Below are positions 13,001 to 64,000 of a DNA stretch of 64,000 bases, one piece after another (positions within the stretch are counted from its first letter, which is position 1; each line of letters opens with the position of its first letter). The stretch spans positions 9,905,333 through 9,969,332 of the forward strand of contig NC_061065.1 of the NCBI RefSeq assembly GCF_021917145.1. Direction: 5' to 3'. Under the pieces are notes generated by a model, which did not search any database, was not told where the DNA came from, and saw only the letters and a list, made by a program, of their open reading frames with translations. The stretch comes from Hypomesus transpacificus (taxonomy: Eukaryota; Chordata; Actinopteri; Osmeriformes; Osmeridae). The position numbers and the translations under genes were made by a program.

Positions 13001-13380
13001 AAAAGAGAGAGAGAGAGTTTACAGAGCTTAAGCTGTTCTCACCACATCATCCAGATTGACGTTGGCCCCTCTACGAATGAGCTCCTGTACTATCTCCAGA
13101 CTGCCTTGCTCTGAGGCCAGCATCAGGGGAGTCTGGCCATTCTGGTAGATGGGGACAGAGGAACACATATTAACGCTAGCTTCCACAAACCCAACACAGT
13201 GAAACGTATACAGGCCAAACCTGTAGAATCCACCTGAAGAACACTCACGTCGCTCCTGCCATCCACCTCCCTGAACTTGTCCAGGTGGACCTTGAGGGCG
13301 GTCAGGTTCTCGTCCTCCACGTAGCTGAAGAGGTTCTGGATGGCCAGGGTGGTCATCTTGATGGAGGTGGTGGTGTCCAT
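1..13380 (-). CDS. kidins220: Kidins220/ARMS neuronal scaffold, C-terminus off window
   Basis: Kinase D-interacting substrate of 220 kDa is a multipass membrane scaffold for Trk, p75 and Eph receptor signalling. Twenty-nine coding exons (called 2 to 30) join in phase to give about 1686 residues, against 1771 in human. The order is ankyrin repeats, KAP P-loop NTPase with two pairs of membrane segments, proline-rich stretch, SAM-like domain and serine-rich tail. The left edge cuts the last exon, so the C-terminal PDZ-binding end is not seen. I chose the start at 13380 because it opens MDTTTSIKM, the N-terminus I recall for zebrafish kidins220b. The ninth residue (Met, 13356) aligns with the human start and is the alternative. 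Exon positions are given in the three block entries. Identity is very secure; which teleost paralogue it is remains an inference. Confidence 0.97.
2915..2944 (-). other. kidins220: candidate 30-nt kidins220 microexon
   Basis: A 30-nt in-frame segment encoding [10 protein letters not shown] lies between exons 25 and 27. On the minus strand it follows a long pyrimidine tract ending in gcag and is followed by gtactg. Both neighbours end and begin at phase 0, so it can be included or skipped without changing frame. It loosely resembles the human stretch SVKTSLPRDQNN at the same place. Transcript evidence is absent here. Confidence 0.7.
6081..6697. repeat. 22-bp minisatellite, about 28 copies
   Basis: A perfect-period tandem array of gttctcatacacagcacctgac fills about 617 bp of the kidins220 intron between exons 20 and 21. 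Copies differ mainly at one position, giving tgatg or tgacg. The array has no spacers, so it is not a CRISPR. Confidence 0.97.
6970..7011. repeat. (CA)n microsatellite beside kidins220 exon 20
   Basis: A CA run interrupted once by T. On the sense (minus) strand it is a TG repeat starting about 18 nt after the exon 20 donor at 7029. Confidence 0.95.
7319..7378 (-). repeat. kidins220: 30-bp tandem duplication spanning the exon 19 donor
   Basis: Two adjacent 30-bp copies (7319-7348 and 7349-7378), two mismatches apart, each carry a gtaacc splice donor. Exon 19 can end at 7355 or at 7325. Both choices keep the frame and differ by ten codons ([10 protein letters not shown]). Confidence 0.85.
7597..7680. 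repeat. (TG)n with GTGTGGCC repeats beside kidins220 exon 19
   Basis: A TG run followed by four gtgtggcc-type units. On the sense strand it is a CA repeat that ends directly at the exon 19 acceptor (cacactcag). Confidence 0.95.
10407..13380 (-). other. kidins220: kidins220 ankyrin-repeat block (exons 2-12)
   Basis: Coding exons are 13249-13380, 13043-13141, 12636-12734, 12276-12374, 12052-12153, 11831-11929, 11455-11652, 11106-11204, 10893-10991, 10684-10782 and 10407-10584. Most are exactly 99 nt (33 codons, one ankyrin repeat) or 198 nt (two repeats), all phase 0, the classic one-repeat-per-exon design. Residues about 45-430 show repeat cores such as [27 protein letters not shown] and [10 protein letters not shown]. 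The block ends with [20 protein letters not shown], nearly identical to human. In the family this region faces the cytosol and binds signalling partners. Confidence 0.95.
11252..11447. repeat. interrupted (TG)n tract after kidins220 exon 8
   Basis: About 190 bp of TG-rich sequence with tgcctgtg and gttgtgcc interruptions. On the sense strand it is CA-rich and begins about 8 nt after the exon 8 donor at 11455. Confidence 0.93.
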
Positions 13381-13411
13381 AGCTGCAGCTGGTCTTTAAC
13401 ACCACCGAACC

Positions 13412-15558
13412 TAGGGATGGATGCACAGACGGCAGGGTTTCCCACAGAAAATGTGTTAGTTGAGGTGGGGTTTGCTGTCAGACTGGGGGTGGGGGGGGGG
13501 GTCTAGTTTGTGCGATTGACTACTGCGTTCTGCAGAGAAAGGGGACTGGCGTTGGTCACGGTTTGGAATGAAAGGAAAAAAACAGGACAACAGCGGATAT
13601 CGCTATCAAAATTTAACAAACGTAGTTGACAATGTAGTTAAGGCTGCAGGCGTGTGTTGCTTAGGCGGACGCCTTAACTGAAAAGTGCTGTGGGAAACCC
13701 TGGACGGACAGAGAGAGAGAGGGGGGGGGGGGGTTAAGACTTAAGTTTCAGTAAATCCCTCTGGTACAGTCCCTTCAGTGTCCAGTGTTTGCTTAACAGG
13801 CCACTAGGTTCCACTGACTGTACGGCGCCTTGCATGCCACTGACATACAGTAATAGCATCTGCTACATCAAACAAACTTCGGAGACTAAATTAGATGTGA
13901 AACCGCCAGTGCAATGGCAGTAAGAGTGTGTAATGAGCCTGCCAGCCGGGATGCCAGCCAGCAGGACTGTACATCTTGAATAAACCAAGCCTCTAAGAGA
14001 ACTCCTTTCACCAAGGCATGAATCTCATGACTAAAGTCTGAGCAACCACTGAAATACCCCCAACCTCACGCCTTCTGGGACTTCCCGAGTTCCTGTGTTC
14101 TCCAAATGTCAGAAAAGATTGGTATAGGCTAGGCCTATGCTAACGCAGACGGAGAGGCCAACAGCGAGGTGACCAACTAGCAGTCTGCCATAGTTAGATA
14201 ACTTTGTTCCGTTGTCATCAAAAACATGTCATCTTATTTTTATCTGAATGTCCGGATGTCGAATTGAAGTTCACCATGTAAGGGAAGAACAAACAGGGGT
14301 AGTGTGGACAGCTACTGGTTTTATGAAAATAAAGGGTGAATTGTTTTGGTTAACACCACTGTATTTCATCACATACAAACATTGTATGGACTTTATTGTG
14401 TACAGTAGGTCATGCAAGTTATTCCTTGTACAACAACACATGCAGTCTACATCATTCATCTGTCATAATGAGCTACAGTTTTCCACCAGTATATTTACCT
14501 ATAAAAAAACTAAATCCACCCAAAGCACATGGTATGATGAGTATAGTACACTGTCGTTTCAGTCACCAAGATGGGTACTGTACCAATAATTCTAGCCACT
14601 GCTCTTCAAAAACAAGAGCCCCTGGCTTCAGACACTGAAAAGCAATAAATAGACCGGTCCAGTCAGACGTCAACACTCACTGACAAGCATTCCATCCCTG
14701 GAGGACAAACCGTACAGAATTCCATTACACCGCCTGCTGCAATCTTAACAGCTGACAGCCACAAAGAGAAAATGGTGGCAAGTAGGTAGACATCAAAACA
14801 CATCGCCGTGCGCCGCTTAGTAACACACACAACGGCTCATTTGACATTTGGACACAATCTCATCTAGAATGGTACTATGGTGGTCTTGTTTGTAGGATAT
14901 TATTTGCTCTAGATACCGTACGGTAGGCTATTAGGCCTACGTATCTCCACAGTAATCTTGTTTCTCATCTCTGTTCGTCATGAACTATGCAAGAAGCAGG
15001 TACCACTCATCTCCTCTGCCTCATGTTCAGATCAGGCTAACATCATTGCACACCTGAACTAAGTCAATACCTAGGTTAGTTGTTTATAATAATGTTATCA
15101 ACATATCTTGTTTTTTGTTCTCCCAGCCCTGTAGATATTGCATCACAAATGGAATTAAATCCGAAGAACCTTATTGTAGTATGCATTTATTATTTTGTCG
15201 TTTTTAATAGCGCATTGAATTATTGTTTTCTGGTTTACCCCTAAGGCTATTTCGTCTGTTGGTAATTGGCTAATTACTGTGGAATGTATTCAAGCCATAG
15301 AACCCGTTACCAGCAAGTGTAACAGGGTGTGATTGTATTTCACTTTAAACACGCAAAGCTGTAGTTACAGTACATAGTAAAAGATCATACAAACAAGTTT
15401 GATATGACAAAGATGCCCTTCAACTGTGCTTAATTGTGGCCTTGCTACAATATTTCGGAATGTCAACGAAACAGATATCGCGAGCTGTCAGTCAAGCATC
15501 GATCTCATCGTTGGACAATCATAAATGCCTATGTATGAACATGTAATTACTGTCTTAC
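13412..15558 (-). other. kidins220 first intron
   Basis: This 2.1-kb stretch sits between the putative 5' non-coding exon and the first coding exon. It holds short G-rich runs near 13487 and 13720 and otherwise unique, AT-rich sequence. I see no convincing coding exon or RNA gene. Confidence 0.5.
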
Positions 15559-15775
15559 CTTTCCAAGAACAAATTAATAGAAATTAGTTGCTCTTGTGAG
15601 TCTTCGGCTGTGTAGTACGTCGGTATATTTTTTTATAAACCGCCGAATGAAAGCCTATTCCCCATCCTCGACAACAGCCATTTTAGTGGACCAGAAAAAA
15701 ATAGAGGAGCAGCTTCCTCCCTGTCAGTCAAGCTCCTCCTCCCCGCCCACAATCCCTGACGTGATCCTCTCGAGT
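15559..15775 (-). promoter_or_regulatory. kidins220: putative kidins220 5' non-coding exon and promoter
   Basis: The minus strand has a clear donor at 15559 (ggaaag|gtaaga), which would join to the exon carrying the start codon near 13411. Upstream within 200 bp are a GC box (cccgccc, near 15735) and a CRE-like TGACGTGA read on the plus strand near 15757. No TATA box is evident. The transcription start is not defined by sequence alone. Confidence 0.5.
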
Positions 15776-16337
15776 TAAGATATATATTAAGATTTATTTA
15801 GTCCTGCGATGTTAGTATAGGGTAGTAGTTTAGTTTCCCAATGTATATTCGATTGACAATAAACATTGAGAATGAATTCATTGTTGTTCATGACGTTTAT
15901 AGTTCAAAAAAGCAACTCATTTCCCATTCTATAACATGTCGTAAACCTATTACCATTGTCTAAATAAATGCTGTTGAGAGGTAAAAAATTATAAAAAGAA
16001 GTGTTTGGAGTTAAGACTTATTAACTACATTATGCCGGGCCAAAGTCCAACCGTTTATGAGGAGAGTAGAGGGCAGGTGCCGAGTTGTTTTTCTACAATA
16101 GGATTGGACGGTACACACGGTAAGCCTATCATTCATCTGAATAATCGTTTTTGCCTCAGGACACATACCTGGGTAAACTGTATATGACGGTATATGAGCT
16201 TGGACTATCCCAGATGTCAAGTAATCTACACAGCAACACAAAGGGGCCTATGGCATAGCCTACACCTATATTCTCCCTCACAGTAGAAGAGCTGTATGGA
16301 AACACACTTACTATGTAAAGTTGCAAAAGATCCATCT
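15776..16337. other. kidins220-mboat2 intergenic interval
   Basis: About 560 bp of AT-rich unique sequence lies between the putative kidins220 promoter and the likely mboat2 3' end. I see no gene in it. Confidence 0.45.
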
Positions 16338-17584
16338 TTTAATCACATCTTTTAATCACATAATATACAAAAACAAACCATCCACATCATTCACATGAAC
16401 AAGTAACAGGATTGGCAGAGGTCGATGATCGTTCCTTATCTTTTCTTGAGGACTGCTGACACATGGAATGTGAATACTTTCAGCGCCTAAATTAAAATTT
16501 CATCGGACCATGAAGAAGCTGTTCGTATGATATCGTGCCTCTTTGTTGCTCAACCAGATAATAGACCAACCTTTTCCACACTTGTCGACCACCAAACTAC
16601 AAGTCCATTGGAATTACATAAATAACAAGAACATGAAATGACAAATTGACCTCTACGTACGGGAATAGGCCTACAATAACACTTCCCATGACAGCTCACA
16701 CACTTTTCAAAAAGAGTAGGAGTTAGTCTTGTAAAGCAGACAGAAAATGCCTGCAAAATGAGTTCAGGTGCTGAGTTAAATTGTCATTGGCACTTTACTT
16801 TCGAACTTTCATAAATCTTTTTTGATCATTATTTTTTTAGAATGTGATTGTGTCAAACCCATTATATGATAACAACACAATGGCAATCAAAGAATACATA
16901 TGTGGCATTGAAGTGATTCTATTACATCACACATAGAGAGAAAAAAACAGTCTGTAATAAGTCCCTGTGGAAAATGACAGTCCTACTTGATAAGAGCTAA
17001 AAGAAAACCTTATTTGAGGACACTGGCATCTTGTTCTTTGCTTTTCCATCCATCCATTCATCCATTCATCCAACCACGTGTGCCTGGTTGAAGAGAAAGA
17101 CTAAAAACACAATAATACTTATACATATACAAGCTTAATACTCTCGTCTTCTCTCTCCTGATCCTAAAGTGAAGCTCACTCAGCTGCAGTGAGAAAACAG
17201 CTTGGAACAGTTTCCCTGTGACATGAGGATACACAGAAGCTGAAAAACTGGGAGAAAAAAGGGTATAAGGCAATTTGCATACTTCCATATACAGTACAAT
17301 ACTGGCATTCCAATCTGACACATCCTAGCTGGGCAGGCCATGACACAGTAGGGTCGTGTACTCAGCCTACTTCCACGGTCCATGCTGCTCAGTGTCAGTG
17401 CCATTAGACTGAATGAGAGTCCCACTGCTAAAACACTGACAAAGGACAGTTCCTTTGCCATCATTTGGTTCTTCTCCTTTGCCCCATCTCTCTCTCCCTC
17501 TCTCTCGTTCTTTATAAGTGGATGTAATACAGTGTTGGCCTCCCTGCCCTGCGCCAGTCTTTGTGGTGCGCAGGCCGGTCTAGC
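16338..17584 (-). other. mboat2: likely mboat2 3' UTR
   Basis: The sequence downstream of the mboat2 stop has no further exons. Two ATTAAA signals on the minus strand (at 16351-16356 and 16338-16343) could direct polyadenylation and give a 3' UTR of about 1.2 kb. The exact end is an inference. Confidence 0.4.
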
Positions 17585-40786
<23,202 letters not shown>

Positions 40787-41563
40787 GATTCTGTCGGCGT
40801 TGAGAGAGTCCTGTGCTCTCCTTCCCCTCTGACAGTGGGTCCCCGATTCGCCCCGAATCTATCCACATCCACCGCTGTAGCCGCTGTTTGCTGCTGGCCA
40901 CTACTGGCAGCCGGTTGCGCTACAGCACCGCCTAGCTAGGCGCAAAATATCCTGATAAACCCTCATTTGGGCAAGGAGTGCGACACATCCCCGCTTCAGT
41001 TAGTGCTTTTAAGGTAGTAAACAAGGCCTACAACATTTAAGATGAAAACGTGTTGGTAGCCTACAACTGCCACAAAATGTCAAGAGGAAATCAGTTATTC
41101 CTTGAAAAAAAATATTTGTTAAGTCTTTCTTCCATGGTCTTCTTAATAAAAAGAATGAACAATAGAAACTGTATGAGTTGGTGTTACATAAAAAACAAGC
41201 GCAAGCGTCCCTGCGCATGAGCTCCAATCCAATCGCCCAAACTGAGTGATACAGGCGCTCTGTAATCACTGCTTTGGTTTCCAGTGCTGTAGGTGGCAGC
41301 AAAGAAATATTGATCTCTAGTTAAGCTACACGTAATTTGAAGAATCTGCGAGAGAAAGTAGTGGGCCCGCCTTTCATAGATCCAGGGATAAGCTCATAGG
41401 CTGAGCAGTAGTCGCGCGGGCTTGCTTCCGGATCAAAACATCATCCCTTCCTGTCTAGCGAACGTGAATCTCAAATAAACAAACATGAAACAAGCGTGAG
41501 TTTTGTCGAACTAATGTTCGAATGTAGCTTATTTGTCAGCAGACGTTATATATTGATTCGACC
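40787..41563. promoter_or_regulatory. shared head-to-head promoter of mboat2 and e2f6-like gene
   Basis: Only 777 bp separate the two divergent start codons. The interval includes tandem CCAAT words (tccaatccaat, near 41225), a CG-rich patch (gtcgcgcggg, near 41411) and an ETS-type core in reverse (cttccgga, near 41426). No TATA box stands out. Both 5' UTRs must lie here. Confidence 0.6.
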
Positions 41564-43854
41564 ATGGTGAAATGCGTGGTCTCGGGATGTCCTAATCGCA
41601 TCGACAATAAAGGAGGTTTTCGACCTTCCAAAAGGTTCTTCAATTTTCCCAAGGATCAAGCTCGAGTGAAAGTGTGGCTTGCAGCCCTCAGAGAAAGCGA
41701 CAAAGAGGATTTAACAGAGCAACACATTATTTGCGAAGATCACTTTCTGACGGACCATATAACACCTCGAGGAATAAGCGAGGATGCTATTCCTATCATG
41801 CCACCATATCTTGACGGACCGTTAGGTTTGATCAGCCCCTGGGGCGCGGAGTCGTCTGACGATGGGGAGGAGGAGGTGTGCCCAGATGATGCTGATGCTG
41901 CGGGCCTCCATTGGGTACGATTGCTTTGACTAGTAAATAGCTGAGTGTTTTAAGTATGCATTGTTTTAATTATTTATAACCCACGTCAACGTTTCATATT
42001 TTGAATGACAGGATGACCATTTTGAAAAGGAAGACCTTGAGCTTCAATCAGGGACGGAGACAGAATCCTCGTAAGATTGCCCACCATGTTTACTTTGTTT
42101 TAATCACTGGTTGTGATTTCTAACTTGTATTTATTTTTTACTGTTAGTGTCTTTAAAAAGGAAGGGACTACCCAAAGTAATAACCCTGGTCAAAGAAAGG
42201 GTATGTGATCATTTTATCCTCATAATATCTGCATGTCATTTGCTTGTTAGTGCTTGTTAGTTTTTTAAACGTTGGTTTGTGTGGTTATGGTACAAATTAG
42301 ATCTATCCCTGGGTACATTGACCAAGCGCTTCCTCGAGGTATTGCATTCTTCCCCTGATGGCGTGGTCGACCTCAACGAGATTGCTCCCCGCCTCCGCGT
42401 ACGCAAACGAAGGGTATACGACGTCACCAACGTGCTGGAAGGGATCCACCTCATCAGGAAGCAGTCCACTAACAAGATTAAGTGGATGTGAGTACAATTC
42501 GTACCATTTCAACTCTTTCCTCACTCTCCACTCTTAAGAGCCTCCATTTGTACAGTTTACATACGGATTAGCCTTCTGCAGCCGTGATATTCTGATAAAA
42601 TCGAAGTACATATGTGTTGAAACCTTTTTACAAAGCGTGCAACACAGTGTGATTTCTATAATAACAGGGATTTCCAGTAAGATTTTCTCTCTCTCTCTCC
42701 CTCCCCTCAGAGGGCATTGTCCAGCCATTTTAAAGCAGAGACTGCAGCATGAACTGGGGAACCTGAAGATTGTGGAGGAGACTCTTGATGAGCTGATCAA
42801 GAGCTGTGCCCATCAGCTATTTGACATGACTGACGACATGGAAAACAGCAAATATCCTTTATATATATCAGACCATACCTGATATGAATTAGCTCATACA
42901 CATTAAGCTGTTTGTGGAAGAAAAAAAGCTACTTGTTGTAATGACTCTCCTCCAGCAGTCATGAAAGACACGTAAATTGTATATCAGCAAGGCACAGTCT
43001 TCTTTAACTGCCAATCTACATCAGCCTACGTCACTCACGAGGACATCAGTCATCTCAAGGTTTTCCAGGACCAGACAGTTATAGCTATCAAGGCACCAGA
43101 GGAGACCAAGCTGGAGGTGCCCACACCCAAGGAGGTAAGCTCTTAGGTGGGAGGAGGGTGTCCAAACCTAACCGGTCTCTCAGTCAAGGTACCTAGCAGA
43201 CTCTTTTCTTTAGTTGTCTTTTTATTTGTATATTAATTTCAGAATGTGGCAATACAGATTATGCCTGGCATGATATCTAAACCAATATTGTTTATGTGCA
43301 AAACCAGGCTGCCCACTGGTCTTTGGCAGGATGTATGAATCAATTGGCTACTTACCCGCTTGTTTTCCAATATCAGGACAGCATCCAGATCCACCTGAAA
43401 GGAGGGAGAGGCCCAATGAAAGTCTTGACCAGTGAGATGGACAGGCCAGGGGACACAGAGGGCACCAGGGGGGAGGCAGCGGTGGGCTTCGTAACACTGG
43501 AGGAGAGCAGGATCAAGACCATGCCACTCAGCACAGGTAAAAACCAAGCTGTCCATCAGGCTAACCATTTAATCACTTCTCCATTCCAGTGGACACACCA
43601 AGTGTATTTTCCAATGCTTAAAGCAGAGGGCAGTATTGCCCAAAAGATAGGCACTGGGCAGGCATGGAATGAGTCGTTATAAATCAGTTTCATTTGCACA
43701 GACCATCTTTGGAGCTTGCTAAGATATCTCATCTCAGAAATAAGGAGTGGAAATGAGAGTATCTGTGGTGTGGGCGTTCTAGTTGACTTGTGTTGATCTG
43801 TCTTTTTCTCCTGTAGGTGTGCTGGTTCCACAGACAGCCGTCCAGAGTGCGTAG
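41564..43854 (+). CDS. e2f6: THAP-domain E2F6-like transcription repressor
   Basis: Eight exons: 41564-41914, 42012-42070, 42148-42200, 42301-42487, 42711-42851, 43020-43134, 43377-43536 and 43817-43854, giving 367 residues. Exon 1 encodes a THAP zinc module: C4, C9, 47 residues on C57, then H60, plus FNFP and W in the expected places and an AVPTIF-like DAIPIM. Exon 4 carries the E2F winged helix with [13 protein letters not shown]. Exon 5 holds the heptad-rich dimerisation part and exons 6-7 the marked box. There is no C-terminal transactivation or pocket-protein-binding segment, as in E2F6, so a Polycomb-type repressor role is inferred. A THAP domain on fish E2F6 has been reported in the THAP literature. 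Exons 5 and 6 flank an AT-AC intron. Confidence 0.93.
42852..43019 (+). other. e2f6: U12-type AT-AC intron in e2f6
   Basis: No GT donor can end exon 5 in frame. The intron begins ATATCCTTT, the U12 AT-AC donor consensus. It ends in AC after a branch-point-like TTCTTTAAC at 43000-43008, whose branch A lies 12 nt from the end. Splicing here yields [14 protein letters not shown], matching human E2F6 around AYVTYQDI. Length is 168 bp. U12 introns are known at this place in E2F genes. Confidence 0.9.
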
Positions 43855-44358
43855 TCAGCAGCACAGCAGCATGACGAGCCGCTGTCCTCTTTGAACATTT
43901 CCATCAAACTGTTTGGATGTCTCATACTGGGAATACATCATGGATGTCGATGGCAATTTTTTTGTAGGACTAAACGGAAGTGGTTACAGCGGAAGAGATC
44001 ACAAAATTCCAACTTGATTGTGAAAACGGACATGACAAGGATTCACAGAATTGCAAGCTTTATTTTTATATGCGTTATTCTGAGTTAACTGAAGTAAGTC
44101 ATTTGTAGTTGCAACTGCCCTGTTGCCATAAGACAGCATTAAGATGTCAAAGTAACATGTTCATGTACAGAAAAAATTGTGTTATGGATTGTCATGCTGT
44201 GAGATGGACAGTATTTATGCTTTTTTCCAACATTTTTATCTTTTGACAGCACTTTTGTACTCTTTTTTTTTTTTGTCTTCATGTCAAGTGGGTGTGTTTT
44301 TTCCTCCATGTTCTATTACTATTGAAAAGTATACTTTTCAAGCATACACCTTATTAAA
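43855..44358 (+). other. e2f6: likely e2f6 3' UTR
   Basis: Sequence after the stop has no further exon and reaches an ATTAAA signal at 44353-44358. Confidence 0.5.
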
Positions 44359-44974
44359 GTAACTAACTAACTAAGTAATCATAACTGCTGACAGTGACAG
44401 TTTTTTGCAAACCACATCACTCCAATACACCTGCCGCTCTGTTTTTACAGAACTTAAGTTAACTTAGTTTCGTATCCAATCACATCTGTAACGTCGTGTC
44501 ATAGCGTAGTCATAAACTGATCCGGCCGGCAGGCATGCTAAAGAATTGTGCAAAGGTAAATCCATGCACATTCCTATTGGTCGTAACCTGGCTAAATACG
44601 TTCCGCCCTGTTTCTCCCAGGTTGACGCTCTGCAACGCAGCGCTTACAGGTTGTTGTGAAATCTTTGGTGTAGCAAACCAGTATCCGTTTTCACTGGTCC
44701 TTTCAATGATTCGAGTCTCTGGACTGTAACTAACCATGGAATAATGGAACTGTGTATTTACTCACAGAAGTGGACCCAACGATCGCCCCTCATTCATGCG
44801 CAAAAGGCAAAGTGGAGCTACTGATACAGGAATGGCAAAGTTGGAACGATAATTAGGCTACCTCTTTTGATCAGAAAGCTAATTTGTTTAACAACTAGCT
44901 GTTTCATAGTAAACAAGAAAAACATTAGCATATTTAATTCTCTAATCATTTTTAAAACTCATCAACCGTGAATT
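44359..44974 (+). promoter_or_regulatory. asap2: asap2 upstream region
   Basis: About 600 bp between the likely e2f6 polyadenylation signal and the asap2 start codon must hold the asap2 promoter and 5' UTR. An inverted CCAAT box (attgg, near 44576) is present. The start site is not resolved. Confidence 0.4.
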
Positions 44975-59516
<14,542 letters not shown>

Positions 59517-60187
59517 TTCATCAAAAAGTGAAACCAAAGTTGCCATCTTTTGGCCCGAATTTCACATTTGTTCATGACACTGGACTGTAATGTACTGGAC
59601 TGTGCTGCATATCCTGTTAGTGTGCCTGAAACTGAATGTGAGATGGAAAATGAGTAGTATGTGATATGCAACCATTCCTTGTCAGATAAGATGTCAAGTT
59701 GACCAGCCAACCCAAATGTCAGAGACAAGAGTTGAACATTGTGTGCAGTTTAACAATCCTGATTTATCAAACAGGAGTTATATTTGAGAAGTATTGATGA
59801 TGTGTCAGCCAAATACTAGAAAAACACACCCTTACTTTTCTTCTTTGTGTTACTAAATGAACAGAGAGGAATGTGTGTGAAATTAAACAGTGCCTTAGTT
59901 GTGAATCTGTGTAGTCTTTATTAGACAATGTGGTGTGTACACATGAGAGACAGACCTCAAGTCTTTCTGCAGTGACATGATTCAGGGAAAAGAATCCAGG
60001 AGACATGTTTGACAGTTACTGTGATTCTCATGTTTGCAAAGTATTTCTATGTCTTGATGATGTTGAAAATGGGGTTACAAGGTAACTCGTGTATAGCTGT
60101 TTGATTCAGCAACATCTACAGAAATGAAGTCGTAAAATGTAGTGTACTTTCATTCTGTATTCTTTGGATGCATTATCAGCGATTAAA
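59517..60187 (+). other. asap2: likely asap2 3' UTR
   Basis: No exon follows the stop. ATTAAA signals occur at 59882-59887 and 60182-60187, the second followed by T-rich and GT-containing sequence. Confidence 0.5.
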
Positions 60188-60543
60188 ACCTAAGGAACTC
60201 TGTTTAGAGATTGACTGTATTTTGTGATCATGCATTCATTAATTGATAATCGTGTATTAGAAACGTATTGTATATATTCAGCAGTGCAAACTTGCAAAGA
60301 GGACTGAACCATGGAGTAATTCGTTTGTCGCTTTCGTTCAATTTGAGTACTAATTATTTTACAAAATTAGAGGCAGGAAGACGATAACGGAACCACTGAA
60401 ACAACTGGTGAGACGGACATAATTTGACACTGGACCGGAAGTACCTCTGTTAACGTGTGCCGCTTATTTGCACAACTTTTAGGAGAAATGTTGATGATCT
60501 ACTAAACGTATTTATTCAGTTTTTAGTTTATTTTGCGGCAAAT
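60188..60543 (+). promoter_or_regulatory. cpsf3: cpsf3 promoter and 5' UTR region
   Basis: A consensus ETS/GABP site CCGGAAGT lies at 60435-60442, about 100 bp before the start codon. No TATA box is evident, in keeping with a housekeeping gene. Confidence 0.55.
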
Positions 60544-63882
<3,339 letters not shown>

Positions 63883-63893
63883 GTGAGTACCAC

Positions 63894-63897
63894 CACA

Positions 63898-63936
<39 letters not shown>
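63894..63936. repeat. (CA)n microsatellite in cpsf3 intron 12
   Basis: A CA run with one T interruption, starting 12 nt after the exon 12 end. The remaining bases to the window edge are intronic. Confidence 0.95.
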
Positions 63937-64000
63937 GTCAGTCTGTGTCTCTGAGGTTGTGTGTCAGTGTTCCGGGCCAAGGACCATGGCTTTGTCTGTG

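Overview
The window reads as nuclear DNA of a ray-finned fish, most likely a teleost. Genes are split into many short exons with GT-AG borders, proteins match vertebrate families almost residue for residue, tRNA-derived SINEs and long simple repeats fill the introns, and the E2F6-type gene carries the N-terminal THAP domain known from fish. Reading outward from the genes, the order kidins220 - mboat2 - e2f6-like - asap2 - cpsf3 preserves the human 2p25.1 neighbourhood (KIDINS220, MBOAT2, ASAP2, CPSF3), in a much more compact form.

Layout. 1-13380, minus: kidins220, a neuronal membrane scaffold with ankyrin repeats and a KAP P-loop NTPase. Its C-terminal end runs off the left edge and a 5' non-coding exon lies near 15559. 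17585-40786, minus: mboat2, a lysophospholipid acyltransferase in 13 coding exons with a 13.4-kb first intron. 40787-41563: a short head-to-head promoter region. 41564-43854, plus: a THAP-E2F6 repressor gene in 8 exons, one intron of which is of the rare U12 AT-AC class. 44975-59516, plus: asap2, a BAR-PH-ArfGAP-ankyrin-SH3 protein in 28 coding exons. 60544-63882 and on past the right edge, plus: cpsf3, the pre-mRNA 3'-end endonuclease, 12 coding exons seen.

Exon borders were set by hand from splice sites, reading-frame phase and remembered human or fish protein sequence. Every listed exon keeps phase with its neighbours except one: mboat2 exon 6 has one extra base. The genes are not an operon or pathway. 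They share only conserved neighbourhood and, for mboat2/e2f6, a shared promoter interval.

I did not find a new biological system. The points most worth checking are the one-base insertion in mboat2 that also creates an in-frame splice donor, a 30-bp duplication that doubles the splice donor of kidins220 exon 19, the AT-AC intron in e2f6, a 30-nt kidins220 microexon, and several repeat tracts placed where they could influence splicing.
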